Assembly: GCA_026545765.1 (NCBI GenBank)
Contig: JAIFAC010000009.1
Span: 248,001-312,000 of the forward strand
Length of the DNA stretch: 64,000 nucleotides
Direction: 5' to 3'
Origin: Plantago major
Taxonomy: Eukaryota; Streptophyta; Magnoliopsida; Lamiales; Plantaginaceae
Part shown: piece by piece, positions 1 through 11,803 of the stretch
Position numbering within the stretch: position 1 is the stretch's first letter
Layout: each line of letters begins with the position of its first letter
The notes under the pieces: model-generated
Seen by the model: only the letters and a program-made list of their open reading frames with translations
What the model was told of the DNA's origin: nothing
Database searches by the model: none
Made by a program: the position numbers and the translations under genes

Positions 1-1340
1 TTGGTATCTTAGCATTCTTTTCAGAAGGCTTTAGATTAAACTTATTCAGCATATCCTTAGCATACTTTGTTTGACTAATGAATATTCCATCATCAAGTTT
101 CTTGACTTGCAACACTAGGAAGTAATTCAATTCTCCCATCATGCTCATCTCAAATTTACTTTTCATGTGTTCAGCAAAATCTTCACAAAGTTGCTTGTCC
201 TTAGATCCAAAGATTATGTCATTAACATAAACTTTTACTAAGAGTAGTTTCCCATCATGGTTCAATGTAAAGAGAGTTTTGTCAACTTCTCATTTCTTGA
301 ATCCACTTCCCAGCAAGTACTTGGCCAAAGTATCATACCTTGCTCTTGGAGCTTGTTTAAGTCCATATAGAGCTTTCTGAAGCATATAAACCATCTTGCT
401 TTATGAGGAAACTTCGAAACCAGGTGGTAGTTCAACATAGACTTCCTCAGCAAGCTCACCATTTGGGAAATGCACTCTTGACATCCATTTGGTAAACTTT
501 AAACTCATTATGAGTTGCAAAGGCTAGAAATAGTCTGATTGCATCCAATCTTGCAACTGGAGCATATGACTCATCAAAATCTAGTCCTTCAGTCAGGGTG
601 AATCCCTTGGCAACCAACCTTGCTTTGTTTCTGGTTATTTCACCAGATTCATTCATATGGTTTCTGAAACCCACTTAGTTCCTATGACAGATATTCCATC
701 AATATAAGGAACTAGTTTCTAGACTTTGTTTCTCTCAAATTAATCCAATTCTTCTTGCATTGCTAAGATCCAATCTTGGTCTTTTAATGCTTCTTCAATG
801 GTCTTTGGTTCAATATCTGAGATGAAACATCCATAGAGAGAATCTGCATTTTCAGCAATTGCTCTCCTAGTTCTTACCCCTACGTCCAAAGGATCTATCA
901 CATCCTTTGTAGGATGATCTCTTATCCATTTTATAATGAATTTAGAACTAGTAGGATCATTAACATTTTGATTCATTTATGTATCATTATGATCATGATG
1001 AGATACATGATCAGTATCTAAGATATCAGGCACATGTGATGTGCTTGGGATATCTAACACTTGTTCAGTGTCTTGGGTATCTAAGACAGGATTCTCAGCA
1101 GCCTCTTGCTCAGTGATCTCTTCGTAATGAAGATTCTCAGTGACTCGATCCATTTCTGGATTTCTCATATGAAACTCTTCATCATGCCTTAGAGTCATCT
1201 GGTTGTTACTTGGCAATGGTTGCCTTTCTTCGTCAGACTCATCCTCCAAGTGAATGATAGAATTATTTCCTTGTGGAGTTTCTTGTTCAGAATCTTTGAT
1301 CATAAATTCTTTGAACCTACTTGAGAGTTCTCCATTCAAG
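1..1340 (-). pseudogene. Copia A reverse transcriptase region, decayed, runs off the window edge
   Basis: This is the part of the oldest copia copy (A) that once encoded the IN-RT linker and the N-terminal half of the reverse transcriptase. The protein would copy element RNA into cDNA inside the virus-like particle. Recognisable segments on the minus strand are the acidic linker (about 977-1339), the [16 protein letters not shown] block before RT (about 740-930) and the RT start with KARLVAKGF and [17 protein letters not shown] (about 456-674). Reading frames break repeatedly, for example in the MDVKSAF motif near 475 and at about 265-460. The catalytic half, RNase H, any accessory gene and the 3' LTR lie to the left of position 1. 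Identity to the matching regions of copies B and C makes the assignment secure. The copy is clearly non-functional. Confidence 0.88.
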
Positions 1341-2640
1341 GGTACTTTCTTGTTTCATTCATAAAATACTACATGGACAGATTCTTCAATCTTTTGTGTC
1401 CTTTTGTTGTATATTCTGTAACCTTTACTATTCATTGAATATCCAAGAAATACTTCTTCATCTAGCCTTGGTCGAAATGTTCTTAGATATTCTTTACCAT
1501 TGTTAAGAACAGAACATCTGCAACCAAACACACTTAAAATGTTTGATACTAGGGGGTCTACCAATCAATAACTCATAGGGAGTCTTGTCATGGTGTTTGT
1601 TGATTAAACTTCTATTCTGAGTGTAGCACGCTATATTTATAGCTTCAACCCGATAGATTTAACTTATTTCAGTGTCAACAAGCGTCGTTCTTGCTGCCTC
1701 TTTTAGGGTCCTATTCTTCCTTTCAGCAACACCATTTTGTTGTGGTGTCCTTACTGAAGATAGTTGGTGTTGTATACCTATGCAAGTACAAAACTCTTTT
1801 ATGTACTAGTTTACAAACTCAGTACCATGGTCTGTTCTGATCACAGATACCTTTTCATTTTTCATGACTTCAAGCTTATTCAGCAGGCTTGGTATCTCAA
1901 CCCGTGCGTTAGATTTCTGTTTGAGGAAAACAACCCAAGTAAATCTTGAGTAGTCATCTACAACAACCAGACCATACTTTTTTCCTGCATAATTGGTTAC
2001 TGAGGACTCAAAGAGATCCATATGTAACAGTTGCAGTGGCCTCACACTGGAATGTCTAGTTTTAGACTTGAAAGATGTTTTGGCTTATTTCCCTAATTGG
2101 CAAGCTGACCAAACACCATCTTAGGTAATCCAACAACCAATTCTTTCTTGGCTAGCTTATTCAGAGTTTTGAAATTCAAGTGACTCATTCTTTTGTGCCA
2201 TAGCAAATTTTCCTCAGTGCAGCCTGATTGACTCACCATGAGGCATTCTTCAGTTCTGGCAGATGCCGAGTCTGCAACATAGAGACTTCCTTTCCACCTA
2301 GCAAATAAGACTACCTGCTTTGACTCATTGTCAATCAATTTTTACAGAATTTAGATTTGATCTTCACTGAGAACCAGTTGTCAGCAAATTGACTCATGCT
2401 GAGGTGATTATATTTCAATCCCTCTACATGTAGTACTCCAGTGATTGTAAGGGCTCCCAACTTCAAATCTCCAAATCCTACGGTTGGATTCACTTCTCCT
2501 CCAGCAAACCTGATATCTGGTCCTATATCACACACTCTGTAGTTAACCAGATTTGCTTTGTATCCTGTCATGTGCTTCCCACATCCACTGTCAAAGTGCC
2601 ACGTTGGATTCTTCTTTAGAGTGTTCTGCACAAAACAGGA
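1341..2640 (-). pseudogene. Copia A protease and integrase region, decayed
   Basis: Minus-strand remnants of the aspartic protease and integrase of copia A. The protease active-site block WHFDSGCGKHMTG is at about 2560-2605. It is followed by the GAG-pre-integrase segment with the HKRMSHLNFKTL zinc-binding histidines (about 2150-2200). The integrase core follows, with MDLFESSVTNYAGKKYG (about 1965-2030), IRTDHGTEFVN (about 1806-1840) and the C-terminal FLGYSMNSKGYRIYN block (about 1410-1450). The region is split over at least four frames by indels near 2090, 1806 and 1560. By homology the product would have cut the polyprotein and inserted cDNA into the chromosome. Copies B and C carry the same segments with different lesions. 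Confidence 0.87.
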
Positions 2641-4180
2641 AACATGGAGTTAGGTTCTCATTCCAACAATGGAACCGTCTAGACTAAAGTATCTCCCAAT
2701 AGGAATCCACTTTTGAATGAATTTCTTAGGGACATTCTTTTGTCTGATAGGAACATAAGGAGAAATTCTAGGTGAATGACTAATATCATTATTATCAAGA
2801 ACTATTTTTCTTCTTTGTGTGTTCCTTGGTGCTCCTCGTGGTGCTTTCAGATAGCTGTCTGGTTCCTGAGTATGCTTTTCAGCGAACTTAGCTTTCCTTC
2901 TCAGATTCCTTCTAGCCCTGGCATTCAGATTGCTTGTTGTTTGTTCTTTCTTCCACTTCTGATGATTGTTGTGAGCAATCCTAGCTTTCATCCATCGTTC
3001 TTGCTCTAGTTTGTACTCATGAGCAAGTAGTTTCCCGATGGCTCTATAGCCAATGCCATTTCGAGCAACTGGTGCTGACTGAGATCTTTTCTTAGCAGCC
3101 TTACTAGCCTCTGGGTCATCTTTCTTTCTAGAAAATGTGACATTAGAGAATTTTCCAGCTCCAGCAATCTTCCCATTCTGAGAGACATAGCACTGTGGGT
3201 GGTTACACTTTTCAGTGTGTTGTTCCTTTACAAGAACATTCACAACATATTACTTTGGGACTTGTTTTTCCTTCAAAGGTTTGGTCGCAACTGACTTTCC
3301 TTTGTCAACAACCTTAGCTTCTGACCACTGTTATAGGTTGTTTGGGAACCATCTTGCTGACCACTAACAAATGTCTTTCATTCATCACTCTTGTTCAGAA
3401 TGGTAGAGCTATTTATTTGTGTGTCTAGCCAAAGTCCTCCATTCTCTGAAGGATCTCTTAGGTAAGAGTGTACTTCAGTGAGAGTGTCACAAGCTTTGGC
3501 ATAAGATTGGAAGGAAAATTCTTTCTTTTTGAGTTCGTCAATATCTGAAAGAAGACCTTCACACTTCTTTTGAAGTATGTCTATTGCCTCTTCGTGTAAC
3601 TTTCCTCTCTCAGCTATCTATACATTTAGAAATGCATTCTCAGCATCCTTTGTCTCAGATAGCTTTTGCAGTTGTGAGCACTCCTTTTCAAGAGATTTCT
3701 TTTCAGCTTCAAGAATTTTGATTCTTGCTTGGACAACCATAAATTCTCTTTCATAAAGATCAAGTTCCTTTCTGAGGTGTTCTAGATCTTTGATTCCTTC
3801 CTCATCACTCTCATAGTATATAAATCGAGAAATAGTGGTTACCTCATCAGCCATTAGGCATGGCTCGATGTTGGAGCAATCTGGATAGATCTCCTCAACA
3901 ACCCCGCAAATTTCCTTCTTCTTTTGACCAAAGTCAACCAGTTCATGAGCGATGCCACACAACTCTGGTGATGGAAGTTTAGAATCATCTGAATCTTCAT
4001 CCTCAGACTCAGAGTTAAGGTCAAGAGCATCCAGTAGGATTTGAATCTTCTTCCTTTCTCGAGTGAGCATAGCTCTTTGACCTCTCTTGAAATTTCTCCT
4101 ATATTTCTTGTCACCTGTCTTTAGCTTGTTGTAAGCTTGTCAGTCCTTTTTAAAGTGGCCAGGTTTCTGACAATAGAAAC
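2641..4180 (-). pseudogene. Copia A gag C-terminal part (coiled-coil linker and zinc knuckle end)
   Basis: Minus-strand continuation of gag between the zinc knuckle and the protease. It encodes a long charged stretch with heptad-like Leu/Glu/Lys spacing (about 3618-3760, KILEAEKKSLEKECSQLQKL), consistent with a coiled coil. Acidic segments (about 3950-4070) come before it, and a basic tail with CNHPQC (about 3190-3210) follows. The same order is seen in copy C (38700-40200). Several frame changes break it. The right edge at 4180 falls inside the CCHC zinc-knuckle codons, where a solo LTR has been inserted. The gag continues at 5744. Confidence 0.8.
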
Positions 4181-4863
4181 TATTAGGAATATCTGTTTGG
4201 ATTTTGATCAGCAATATAATGACTTATCTTAGCTCAGAAAGGTGGTTAGTACTCTTGGTTCACTTTAACACTGTAAAAGAGGAAAATCACTAAGTATGAT
4301 AGTCTAGCAAATCTTGTATAGGATGTTAGGTCTCTGAATGTAATTTTTATATCTTTGAAGAAGACCAAGAAGAAGGCATCCAACAGGAAGTTCAACGGAT
4401 TTGAAGATTTGAAGACTGCTCAAATTTGCTGAAGACAAAGGTTATCAGACACCTATGTCCAGATATCTCGAAGAAACAAGTGTTTTTCAATAAACAGTGT
4501 TGCAAAAGATATCTGAGAACGCAAGGTTTCTGAAAACAAGGAAAAGTGCCCACAGATATCTACACTCAGATACCTTGGATAAAGATTATGTTTCCAGGAA
4601 ACAATATATTTTTAAAGCGGTATCTGGAGTTGTGATAGTCTCTGAAAAAGGACGTGCAAAGCTTCAGAAAGCATGCATAGTTCCGTTGGTACTACAGGAC
4701 AAAGTATAGTACAGTGCATTAAATGCGTGGACAGAAATGTCTGAACAAAAACGTTAGTCTCTGAAGAAGAAGACAAACGTGCAATAGTACTATACTCAGA
4801 TATCAATAGTTTGAATTTGATTTAAGCCTAAAGGATACTATTCAAACGGCACTCAAATTCATC

Positions 4864-4870
4864 TATAAAT
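4864..4870 (+). promoter_or_regulatory. TATA box of the copia LTR promoter
   Basis: TATAAAT in the solo LTR, about 680 bp from the LTR start and just downstream of the AGATATCTG-rich U3. The same site is visible on the minus strand in the other copies, for example about 9760-9766 in the LTR of copy B. A transcription start about 30 bp downstream would define the U3/R border; this is inference. Confidence 0.65.
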
Positions 4871-5684
4871 GTCAACACTTAGAATGCTTGAGAATAAACA
4901 CTGAACACAACACCTTGAACTTGCACTGAATACTCACACAAGCTCTCTCAAGCATACTATTTACCTTCAAGCTTTCTGTTGCGACCAAAGCTCTTGATTC
5001 TAAGTAGCACAAAAGTTCTAAGTGTCCTGATCCTTCACAAGCATTGTTATTTGTGAAGGAGTTGAATTAAGATTTCATATCTGAGATTCATTCTCTTGAA
5101 CACTTATCATAGACTTGGGTCAGTAAAGAACAAGATACCATACATTGTAAAGTGTATTAAGTACACATGATTCTCAGAGCTATCTGCATAACTGAATAAG
5201 TTTTTAAAGAAGCTCACCTGACAAACAAACCTGAACTATACACCAAAAGGCGTGGAGTATAGGAAGTACTTAGTTTGGGAAACTAAGGAACAACTCCAGG
5301 AAAAAGGTTTCTGAGTACAAGAAGTACTTGGCTGAGAAAGCCGGGGAATCACTCAGGGGGAACACTTGGTTGGGAACCTAGTGTATTTAGGAATCGAGAG
5401 AAGATACTTGTAAGGTTACCTCAATTATCTGTCTTAGTGGATTCTAGGTCTGAGAAAGGCCGAAGTGGATTAGTTGAAGGATTACACCACCTTCAGATAC
5501 CACTATAAAGACTTGTGTTATTTACTTTCTGCAATTTATTACTTGCTTTATTTACCTTGCTATGTATTTACACATATCTTGCTGAGCACCTGCACTTATC
5601 ACAGAAACGTCTTCCGCTCTCTGAAAATAAGTATCAGATATCTTCACAGATATCTGAGAAACTGTGTTTATCGACAAAAGTTTT

Positions 5685-5719
5685 AAAAGACTATTCACCC
5701 CCACCCCCTCTAGTCTTTT
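5685..5719 (+). promoter_or_regulatory. Conserved U5 hairpin with C-rich loop
   Basis: The arms AAAAGACTA and TAGTCTTTT form a 9-bp perfect stem around a C-rich loop, about 24 bp before the LTR end. The same stem recurs in the LTRs starting at 21391, 27030 and 42937 (there read on the opposite strand, with a G-run of varying length). In the LTR starting at 41388 one arm is damaged. Its place next to the primer-binding site suggests an RNA structural element; its role is unknown. Confidence 0.6.
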
Positions 5720-5743
5720 ACTTTGCCGTTATGTGGACCAACA

Positions 5744-5805
5744 AAAACAGATATCATTTTCGATTTCTGCTCCCTCAGTACTCGATACTTGCTGAGCAGG
5801 CTTGT
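5744..5805 (-). pseudogene. Copia A gag fragment between solo LTR and Athila-like element
   Basis: A 62-bp piece of copia A gag matching about 40259-40320 of copy C, just N-terminal of the zinc knuckle. On its left it is bounded by the solo LTR. On its right, the last five bases CTTGT (5801-5805) are the target duplication of the Athila-like element; the second copy is at 26004-26008. The match to both flanks shows that 4180, 5744-5805 and 26004 onward were once contiguous. Confidence 0.88.
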
Positions 5806-7008
5806 TAATGCACTCAAAATTAATACTTATAAAATAACACAAGTAGTACAGCGGTTGTCGTAGTACAACAAGGCTTAAACCATAGGGTCGTTCTCCCGAG
5901 GAATTGATTAAGCTAGTTCTAAGGTGTAGGCTCAAGGTGTGAGTTGTAAACAGATAGTGTGGGTAAAGTGATACTTTAAAACCCTAGAACAAACCGCAAT
6001 TACAAGACAAGGTAATACCTAGATCATGCAATATCTACAATTAAAACGAAACAAGCGATCTTTCAAAAGTGCTGACGCGATATAGCTAATGGTACACTGC
6101 CCGCGAATGCAACAACTTTGCTATTGCAAAATCGAACCAGATACAGATTATAAGTACATATGAGTTATGGCAAAAAGCTTGTCACTATCTATGCCCTCAT
6201 CAGGATATATACTAATTAGAGGTAAAGTCTGATGCAAGTTCACAACGATACAAGCATGTGTTCAACGATCAGATAACAATATGTCACAATACAAGTTATG
6301 AAAAGCAACCGCCTAACTAGTACTATTGAATACCTGGGCGCCTAATGGTCTCTGCGATCGTCAGAAAGATCGATGAAAGCTTCTTCGAATTAAAAGAGAG
6401 ATTGAAATCTCTAAGTGTTTACAATGCTTGGAATTGAAAGTATGAAATTAGGAGAATGTAAAGATATGTCCTAATGACTGATACAAGTGGTCTATTTATA
6501 AGACCAAGGATTCTAAAACTCGAAGTAGTGGGAAAAAACCACCAGAAAGTGGGTTGGAACACGTAAAGGCAGTGCTCACCGCGGTGAGGGTCCCTGCCCA
6601 CCGCGGTCTGGACCAATTTTATGGATTACGCTTGATTTGATTCTTTGGACCATGTGATCTCCATCAACTAGGAGGTAGTTTTTTCCCCGCGGTGAGGTCC
6701 TCTCCAGGTGAAAATCAGTTTTTTCTCTCTTTCTCCTATTTTTTCTCCCTTTTCCAACATCCATGTCACCTCTCTTGGAGTAGTGGTCCACTAACATGGC
6801 CTTGTGGTGCTTCTAGAAACTTTCTCAAGTCTTCTTGCACCTTGGTCCTCCATTTCCTTGCCAATTACAATAAAGTACCTAAAAAAGCACAAAAAGACAC
6901 AAAAAACCCAAACGTGACACGGAACAAAAAAATATTAAATAAAGGCTAAAAGACGCAACAAAACACAAAAAAAGGCACTAAATGAGTCGTCAAAATATCA
7001 ACTCATCA
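5806..7008 (-). repeat. 3' LTR of Athila-like element 1
   Basis: Begins TAATGCACTC (other copies TGATGGGCTC) and ends CGACTCATCA-like (here CAACTCATCA). It matches 24806-26003 and 47651-48837 throughout. It holds palindromic CTCACCGCGGTGAG motifs (6574-6589). The bases to its right (AACTCTCCAAAT) read on the minus strand as the purine-rich priming tract. Confidence 0.92.
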
Positions 7009-8903
7009 AACTCTCCAAATCGAACCTTTGCTCGTCCTCGAGCAAACAACTCTAAAACCTAGAAAAAGAAAAAACACATAGACACGACGAAACACAGAAG
7101 AGTTCAATTGACAAGCTACCGGAACAAGTATTGACAGAGATAAGCCCTGATACTGATGTAAACTTCTATCCCCCTTAACTTTCACAAGTAGCTTTGCGAT
7201 CACAATCTTCCGTTTCAAAAGTAAATAAAACTTAATCCTATCCTAGTAGTCCCTCACAAAGGAAAATAATAGTGCAACTCTCAAGTCTCCCATCTGGAAG
7301 TGTCCAGTAAATAGGGTATTCACTCAAGACTTAACTCAGGATGGTGACAACAAACGTCACAAGCTGCCACTAATATTACATGCTTTTGCACTCAATTCCA
7401 ACGAGTAAAAAAGGACTTTTAGTAAAAGGATCGAAATCAAATACAAGGAAATAAAATGCGCTGCCGTTCTCGTGCTTTGCTCTTTTTGCACATTTAATTC
7501 TCTCTTTTTTCTCTTGTGCTTTGCTCTTTTTGCACAGATTTTCTATTTTTTCATTTTTTTCTTTTCTTTTCTATCTCAATGTTGCAAGTGCATCCCAATA
7601 GGTTGTCTTAGATCCGTACTTTTGTACGTGTTGGTTTGGTACACCCCATCAACCCTCACAACATTCAAGCACCGCTCACGCGCTGGTTTATAGGTAGTAT
7701 TTGGCATGCATTTTGCAAACAAAACCATCAACCCTCATAGCATACGCACAATCAGCCCCGCGTTGGTTTATAGGTAGTATTTGGAAATGCCCAACACGAT
7801 CTTAGACAATCATAAATGATCCTGGAATACACCTCGAGATTTTTTATTATTTTTAGAACGGCAGCATTACAATACAAAATAATTTCGAAATCGACCATAG
7901 CTCAAATATAGAAAGTAGTGAGCCTGAGTATGAAGTTGACAAGAGTCCTCCTCCCCAAACTTGTTCCGTGGAATAGGTTCGAGAATCGAAACAACAAGTC
8001 GAAAATGCTGTTCGTCATACTCGTTTTAAAAAGAGTGCACATGTATGTGAAGTGGCGCAAGTTAAAAAAAACTTGCTCATCATAATAGAATCACACATTT
8101 GCCAGTACAAGATTTTTTCATCGGCTTTAAAGCTTCTCACCGGCTTTTTGACTACTAAAACAATAAGACTTTTTATTTACAAGTGAAACGGACTAGAGTG
8201 ATTTTCGAAAATTCCTTAGCACTCAGTCAGAGGCCATCTAAGATCACATCAGTAAAAAGGCTTAACTAAGGCAATAGATAACCAGACTTGTCAAAAGAAC
8301 TCAAGACTCGACACAAAAATATTGAAATAGGCCAAAAATTAGTCCAAAAGACTCGACTCAACTGCAATCACATAAAAATGGCTAACATACCACCCCACAT
8401 AATCGCAAAAACGAAAAACAAAGGGAAAAACACATATATACAAGTCAGCAAATATCCGAGGCATGTAAACATATGATACACCTTCCCTCTCCAAACCTAT
8501 TCGATAGCTAGGCCCTAGCATAAGGAATAAAAAAAAAGGAGAAAGTTCAGAGTTACCGCCCGTAGTATGCCTCGGTCGGCATGATCACTAAGAGGAGGGC
8601 GGACCATGGGGTCCGAAAGATGAGCCTCCTCTTTGTTGCTGCCAGTCATCCGTCTGAGATTTGCGCTAGGTGCTCAGTCGCCTCTTTGAATGTCCGATTT
8701 TTCAAAAGTGAAGAGAGAAAAGTTGGTCTTCTTCTTTACTACTCCGGGGCTTACTCCGTCAGGCTTGGGAGAAGGATCGCGGTCCAAGCAGAATTGAACA
8801 GTGTTCCGTTCTACTTAGACCGTGGTGAGATCTTCCTTCCCCTAAGCTTACCGTGGAGGGCCCTTAAAATTTTTTAGTTTTTTTTTCATAATAATAATGT
8901 AAT
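7009..8903 (-). other. 3' untranslated internal region of Athila-like element 1, no gene seen
   Basis: About 1.9 kb between the priming tract and the copia B insertion. It contains no credible ORF. The part 7009-8440 is repeated at 48838-50289 in the second Athila-like element, so it is a conserved non-coding part of the family. It includes T-rich and C/T-rich tracts (7475-7580). 8441-8903 is present only here and shows no recognisable domain. Confidence 0.75.
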
Positions 8904-10444
8904 TGTTGGTCCAGATATTTGTGAAGATATCTGATACTTAATTTCAGAGAGCGGAAGACTTTTCTATGATAAGTGCACGTGCTCAGCAAGATATGTGTAC
9001 ATACTCAGCAAGGTAAATAAAGCAAGTAATAAACTGCAGAAAGTAAATAACACTGATCTTTATAGTGGTATCTGAAGGTGGCGTAATCCTTCAACTAATC
9101 CACTTCGGCCTTTCTCAGACCTAGAATCCACTAAGATAGATAAATGAGTTCACCTTACAAATATCTTCTCTCAATTCCTAAATACACTAGGTTCCCAACC
9201 AAGTGTCCCCCCTGAGTTATTCCCCGGCTTTCTCAGCCAAGTACTTCCTGTACTCAGAAACCTTTTGAGCTATTCCTTAGTTTCCCAAACCAAGTACTTC
9301 CTATGCTCAGTAACCTTGGAGTTATTCCTTAGTTTCCCAAACTAAGTACTTTCTGTACTCCACGCCGATTAAGGTGTTGGTTAAGGTAGTTTGTCAGGTG
9401 AGCTTCTTTAATAACATATTCAGTTATGCAGATAGCTCTATGAATCAAGAATACTTAATACACTTTTCAATGTATGGTATCTTGTTCTTTACTGACCCAA
9501 GTCTATGATAAGTGTTTAAGAGAATGAATCTCAGATATGAAATCTTAATTCAACTCCTTCACATAAAACAATGCTTGTTAAGGATCAGGACACTTAGAAC
9601 TTTCGTGCTACTTAGAATTCAAGAGCTTAGTCGCAACTGTAAGCTGAAGAATAAGTAGATTGAAGGCTTGTATGCTTGAATGAACAAGTTCGTAGATGTA
9701 AGTTCTTGGTGTGGAAGTTCTGTGTGTTCAGTGTATCTTTCAAGCATTCTAAGTGATGATATTTATAGTTGAAAATCACGCCGTTTGAATAGTATCTGTT
9801 AGGCTTAATGAAATTCAAACTATTGATATCTGTAAATAGTACTGCAGCAGACGTTGTCTCTTTTCAGAGATTTTCTCTTTTGTTTAGATGTCTATGTCTG
9901 CGCATTTATTGCATTGTACTATTTTTGTCCTGTAGTGCCGACGGAACTATGCACGCTTTCTGAAGCATTGCATGTCCCTTTCCAGAGACCTTCTCATCTC
10001 CAGATACCTGTTGAAACATTGTTTCCCAGAAACATAGTTTTATCCAAGGTATCAGAGTGTAGATGTTTGTGGGCACTTTTCCTCGTTCAGAAACCTTGCG
10101 TTCTCAGATATCTTTTGCAAAGCTGGTTCATTGAGAAACACTTGTTTGCCAAAGATATCTGGACATAGGTATCTGATAACCTTTGTCTTCAGAAATCTTG
10201 TGCACTCTTCAAAACTTCATTTTAAAAATGATCTTCTCCTGCTGGATGCATTCTTCTTGGTCTTCTTCAAGGAAATAAAAATTACATTCAGAGACCTAAC
10301 ATACTATACAAGATTTGCTAGACTATCATACTTAGTGATTTTCCTCTTTTACAGTGTTCAAGTGAACCACGAGTACTAACCACCTTTCTGAGCTAAGATA
10401 AGTCATTAGGTTGCTGATCAAAATCTAAACAGATATTCCTAACA
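8904..10444 (-). repeat. 3' LTR of copia B
   Basis: Starts TGTTGGTCCAGAT and ends AGATATTCCTAACA. Compared with 21391-22991 it lacks about 95 bp right after TGTTGGTCCAGAT. The missing piece lies between two CAGAT words, so a microhomology deletion is likely; it removed the U5 hairpin. A minus-strand TATAAAT lies at about 9760-9766. Confidence 0.93.
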
Positions 10445-10459
10445 AATTTCCCCCTTTTT
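10445..10459 (-). promoter_or_regulatory. Polypurine tract of copia B
   Basis: Minus strand reads AAAAAGGGGGAAATT directly before the 3' LTR. This is the expected primer for plus-strand DNA synthesis. The same tract stands at 28679-28693 in copia C. Confidence 0.85.
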
Positions 10460-11691
10460 GATCAGTCAACGATGAATATCTTTAAAACCGTTTACAACTT
10501 GGAAGAGGAAACAATCTAACACTTAATCAATTCTTATGATCTTTTCAATTCATTTTAATTAAGTGCAGAAAGTAAGCATCAACCAAATCACAAGGTGTGA
10601 TCTTTGCCGACAAGTTATCTTTTTATAGATTGATATCTGAGAGTAGGTTCATCAGATATGTTACAAAGAAAGTTTACAGATAAATTTTACAATGATAGAA
10701 CAATAAAGTACATTCAGCAAGATACAAAATACATAGTTAACTAGGACAACAGGAGTAACCAAGCTCCAAGTAGACATCCTAATAAACTAGTCTTCAAGTC
10801 TTCAAAACTTCCAGTCCTCAATCAGCAGATCTATGGATCAATTTGCAAATTCCCTATCCCAAAACCTTTTGATATCATCTGAGTAGTCAAAGAGCAAAGT
10901 TCTGACTATTATCTCAGTGTTTCTGGCAAATCCACAAACTTCCTTGTAGGTTTTGGTGGGATTCTTCTTGGCAAACTGTTTGACTCACAGATATATGATC
11001 TTCAGATATCTGATGTCACCCTTGTATTGATCTTCAGTCATGTAGAATGACTCAAAGGGTTCCACAACAAGTCTTGCTCTTGTGCCTGTTCTAGTGATGT
11101 TAGGAATTCTATGAACATCATCTGGCTTTCCATAATGACTATCATCAGAGAGGTCCTTTTTCATGGCTTCTATTCTCTTGATTACTTCAAAATCCAACCA
11201 GGCTTTGATGTTGTTTGTATTAATCAAGTCTGGCTTGTCTTTTCTCCATGCCATGAGCTGTTTATGGATTGGTTCTGGAAATTTTTCATTTACCTGTAAG
11301 TGCTTGAGTTCCAAAATCCAGTAGCCATTCTTCTGATTAATGTATCTGTAGACAATGTAGTCATTGTTGGTCTTCACATACTCAATCTTGGCTTCTTCAG
11401 GCGTGAGTGGTAGTTGAAGTTTTCTTTGTTCAGCTCTCAGCCTGTTCCTCCTTTGTCTTGAATAATCCCTTGGGGGATTGTTTGAAGAACCACCATGGAT
11501 TAACTTGGTATTTCCAGAGGGTGTTTTAGCTGCCAAAGGCTTTGCAGCTATGGGCTCAGATAGGCTATCAACCCTTTTTCTTTTTCTGTGAAGAGGAGCT
11601 TCATCTTCATCAGTCTCTTCATCATCATCATCAAGATTAATTCTTGTGAAAGTTTTGCAGCCTTCTTCATTGCCCTGGGATTAGATTTGGC

Positions 11692-11803
11692 CTTCTTCTT
11701 CTTCTTCTTCTTCTTCTTCTTCTTCTTCTTCTTCTTCTTCTTCTTCTTCTTCTTCTTCTTCTTCTTCTTCTTCTTCTTCTTCTTCTTCTTCTTCTTCTTC
11801 TTC
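11692..11803 (-). repeat. Trinucleotide tract encoding poly-glutamate (copia B)
   Basis: About 37 uninterrupted GAA codons on the minus strand, in the accessory gene frame (SSEEE...EEGQI). Copy C has about 28 codons at 29980-30064. The length difference is typical of replication slippage. Lys- and Ser-run ORFs over the same bases are frame shadows. Confidence 0.9.

Larger units (their letters stand above)
4181..5743 (+). mobile_element. Solo LTR of the copia A/B/C family, inverted relative to its host
   Basis: A complete LTR in the transcriptional plus orientation, opposite to the surrounding copia A. It starts TATTAGGAATATCTG (the family start is TGTTAGGAATATCTG with one change) and ends GTGGACCAACA. 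It is flanked by gaaac on the left (4176-4180) and aaaac on the right (5744-5748), a 5-bp target duplication with one mismatch. No internal domain is attached, so it is a solo LTR left by LTR-LTR recombination. U3 carries a cluster of AGATATCTG-type motifs (about 4464-4625), a TATA box follows, and a hairpin with a C-rich loop lies near the end of U5. Confidence 0.92.

Noticed and set aside
9627..10379. Small ORFs within copia LTRs (also 22190-22941, 28003-28369, 42304-42522)
   Set aside because: They recur because the LTRs are repeated; no coding signature beyond shared LTR sequence.
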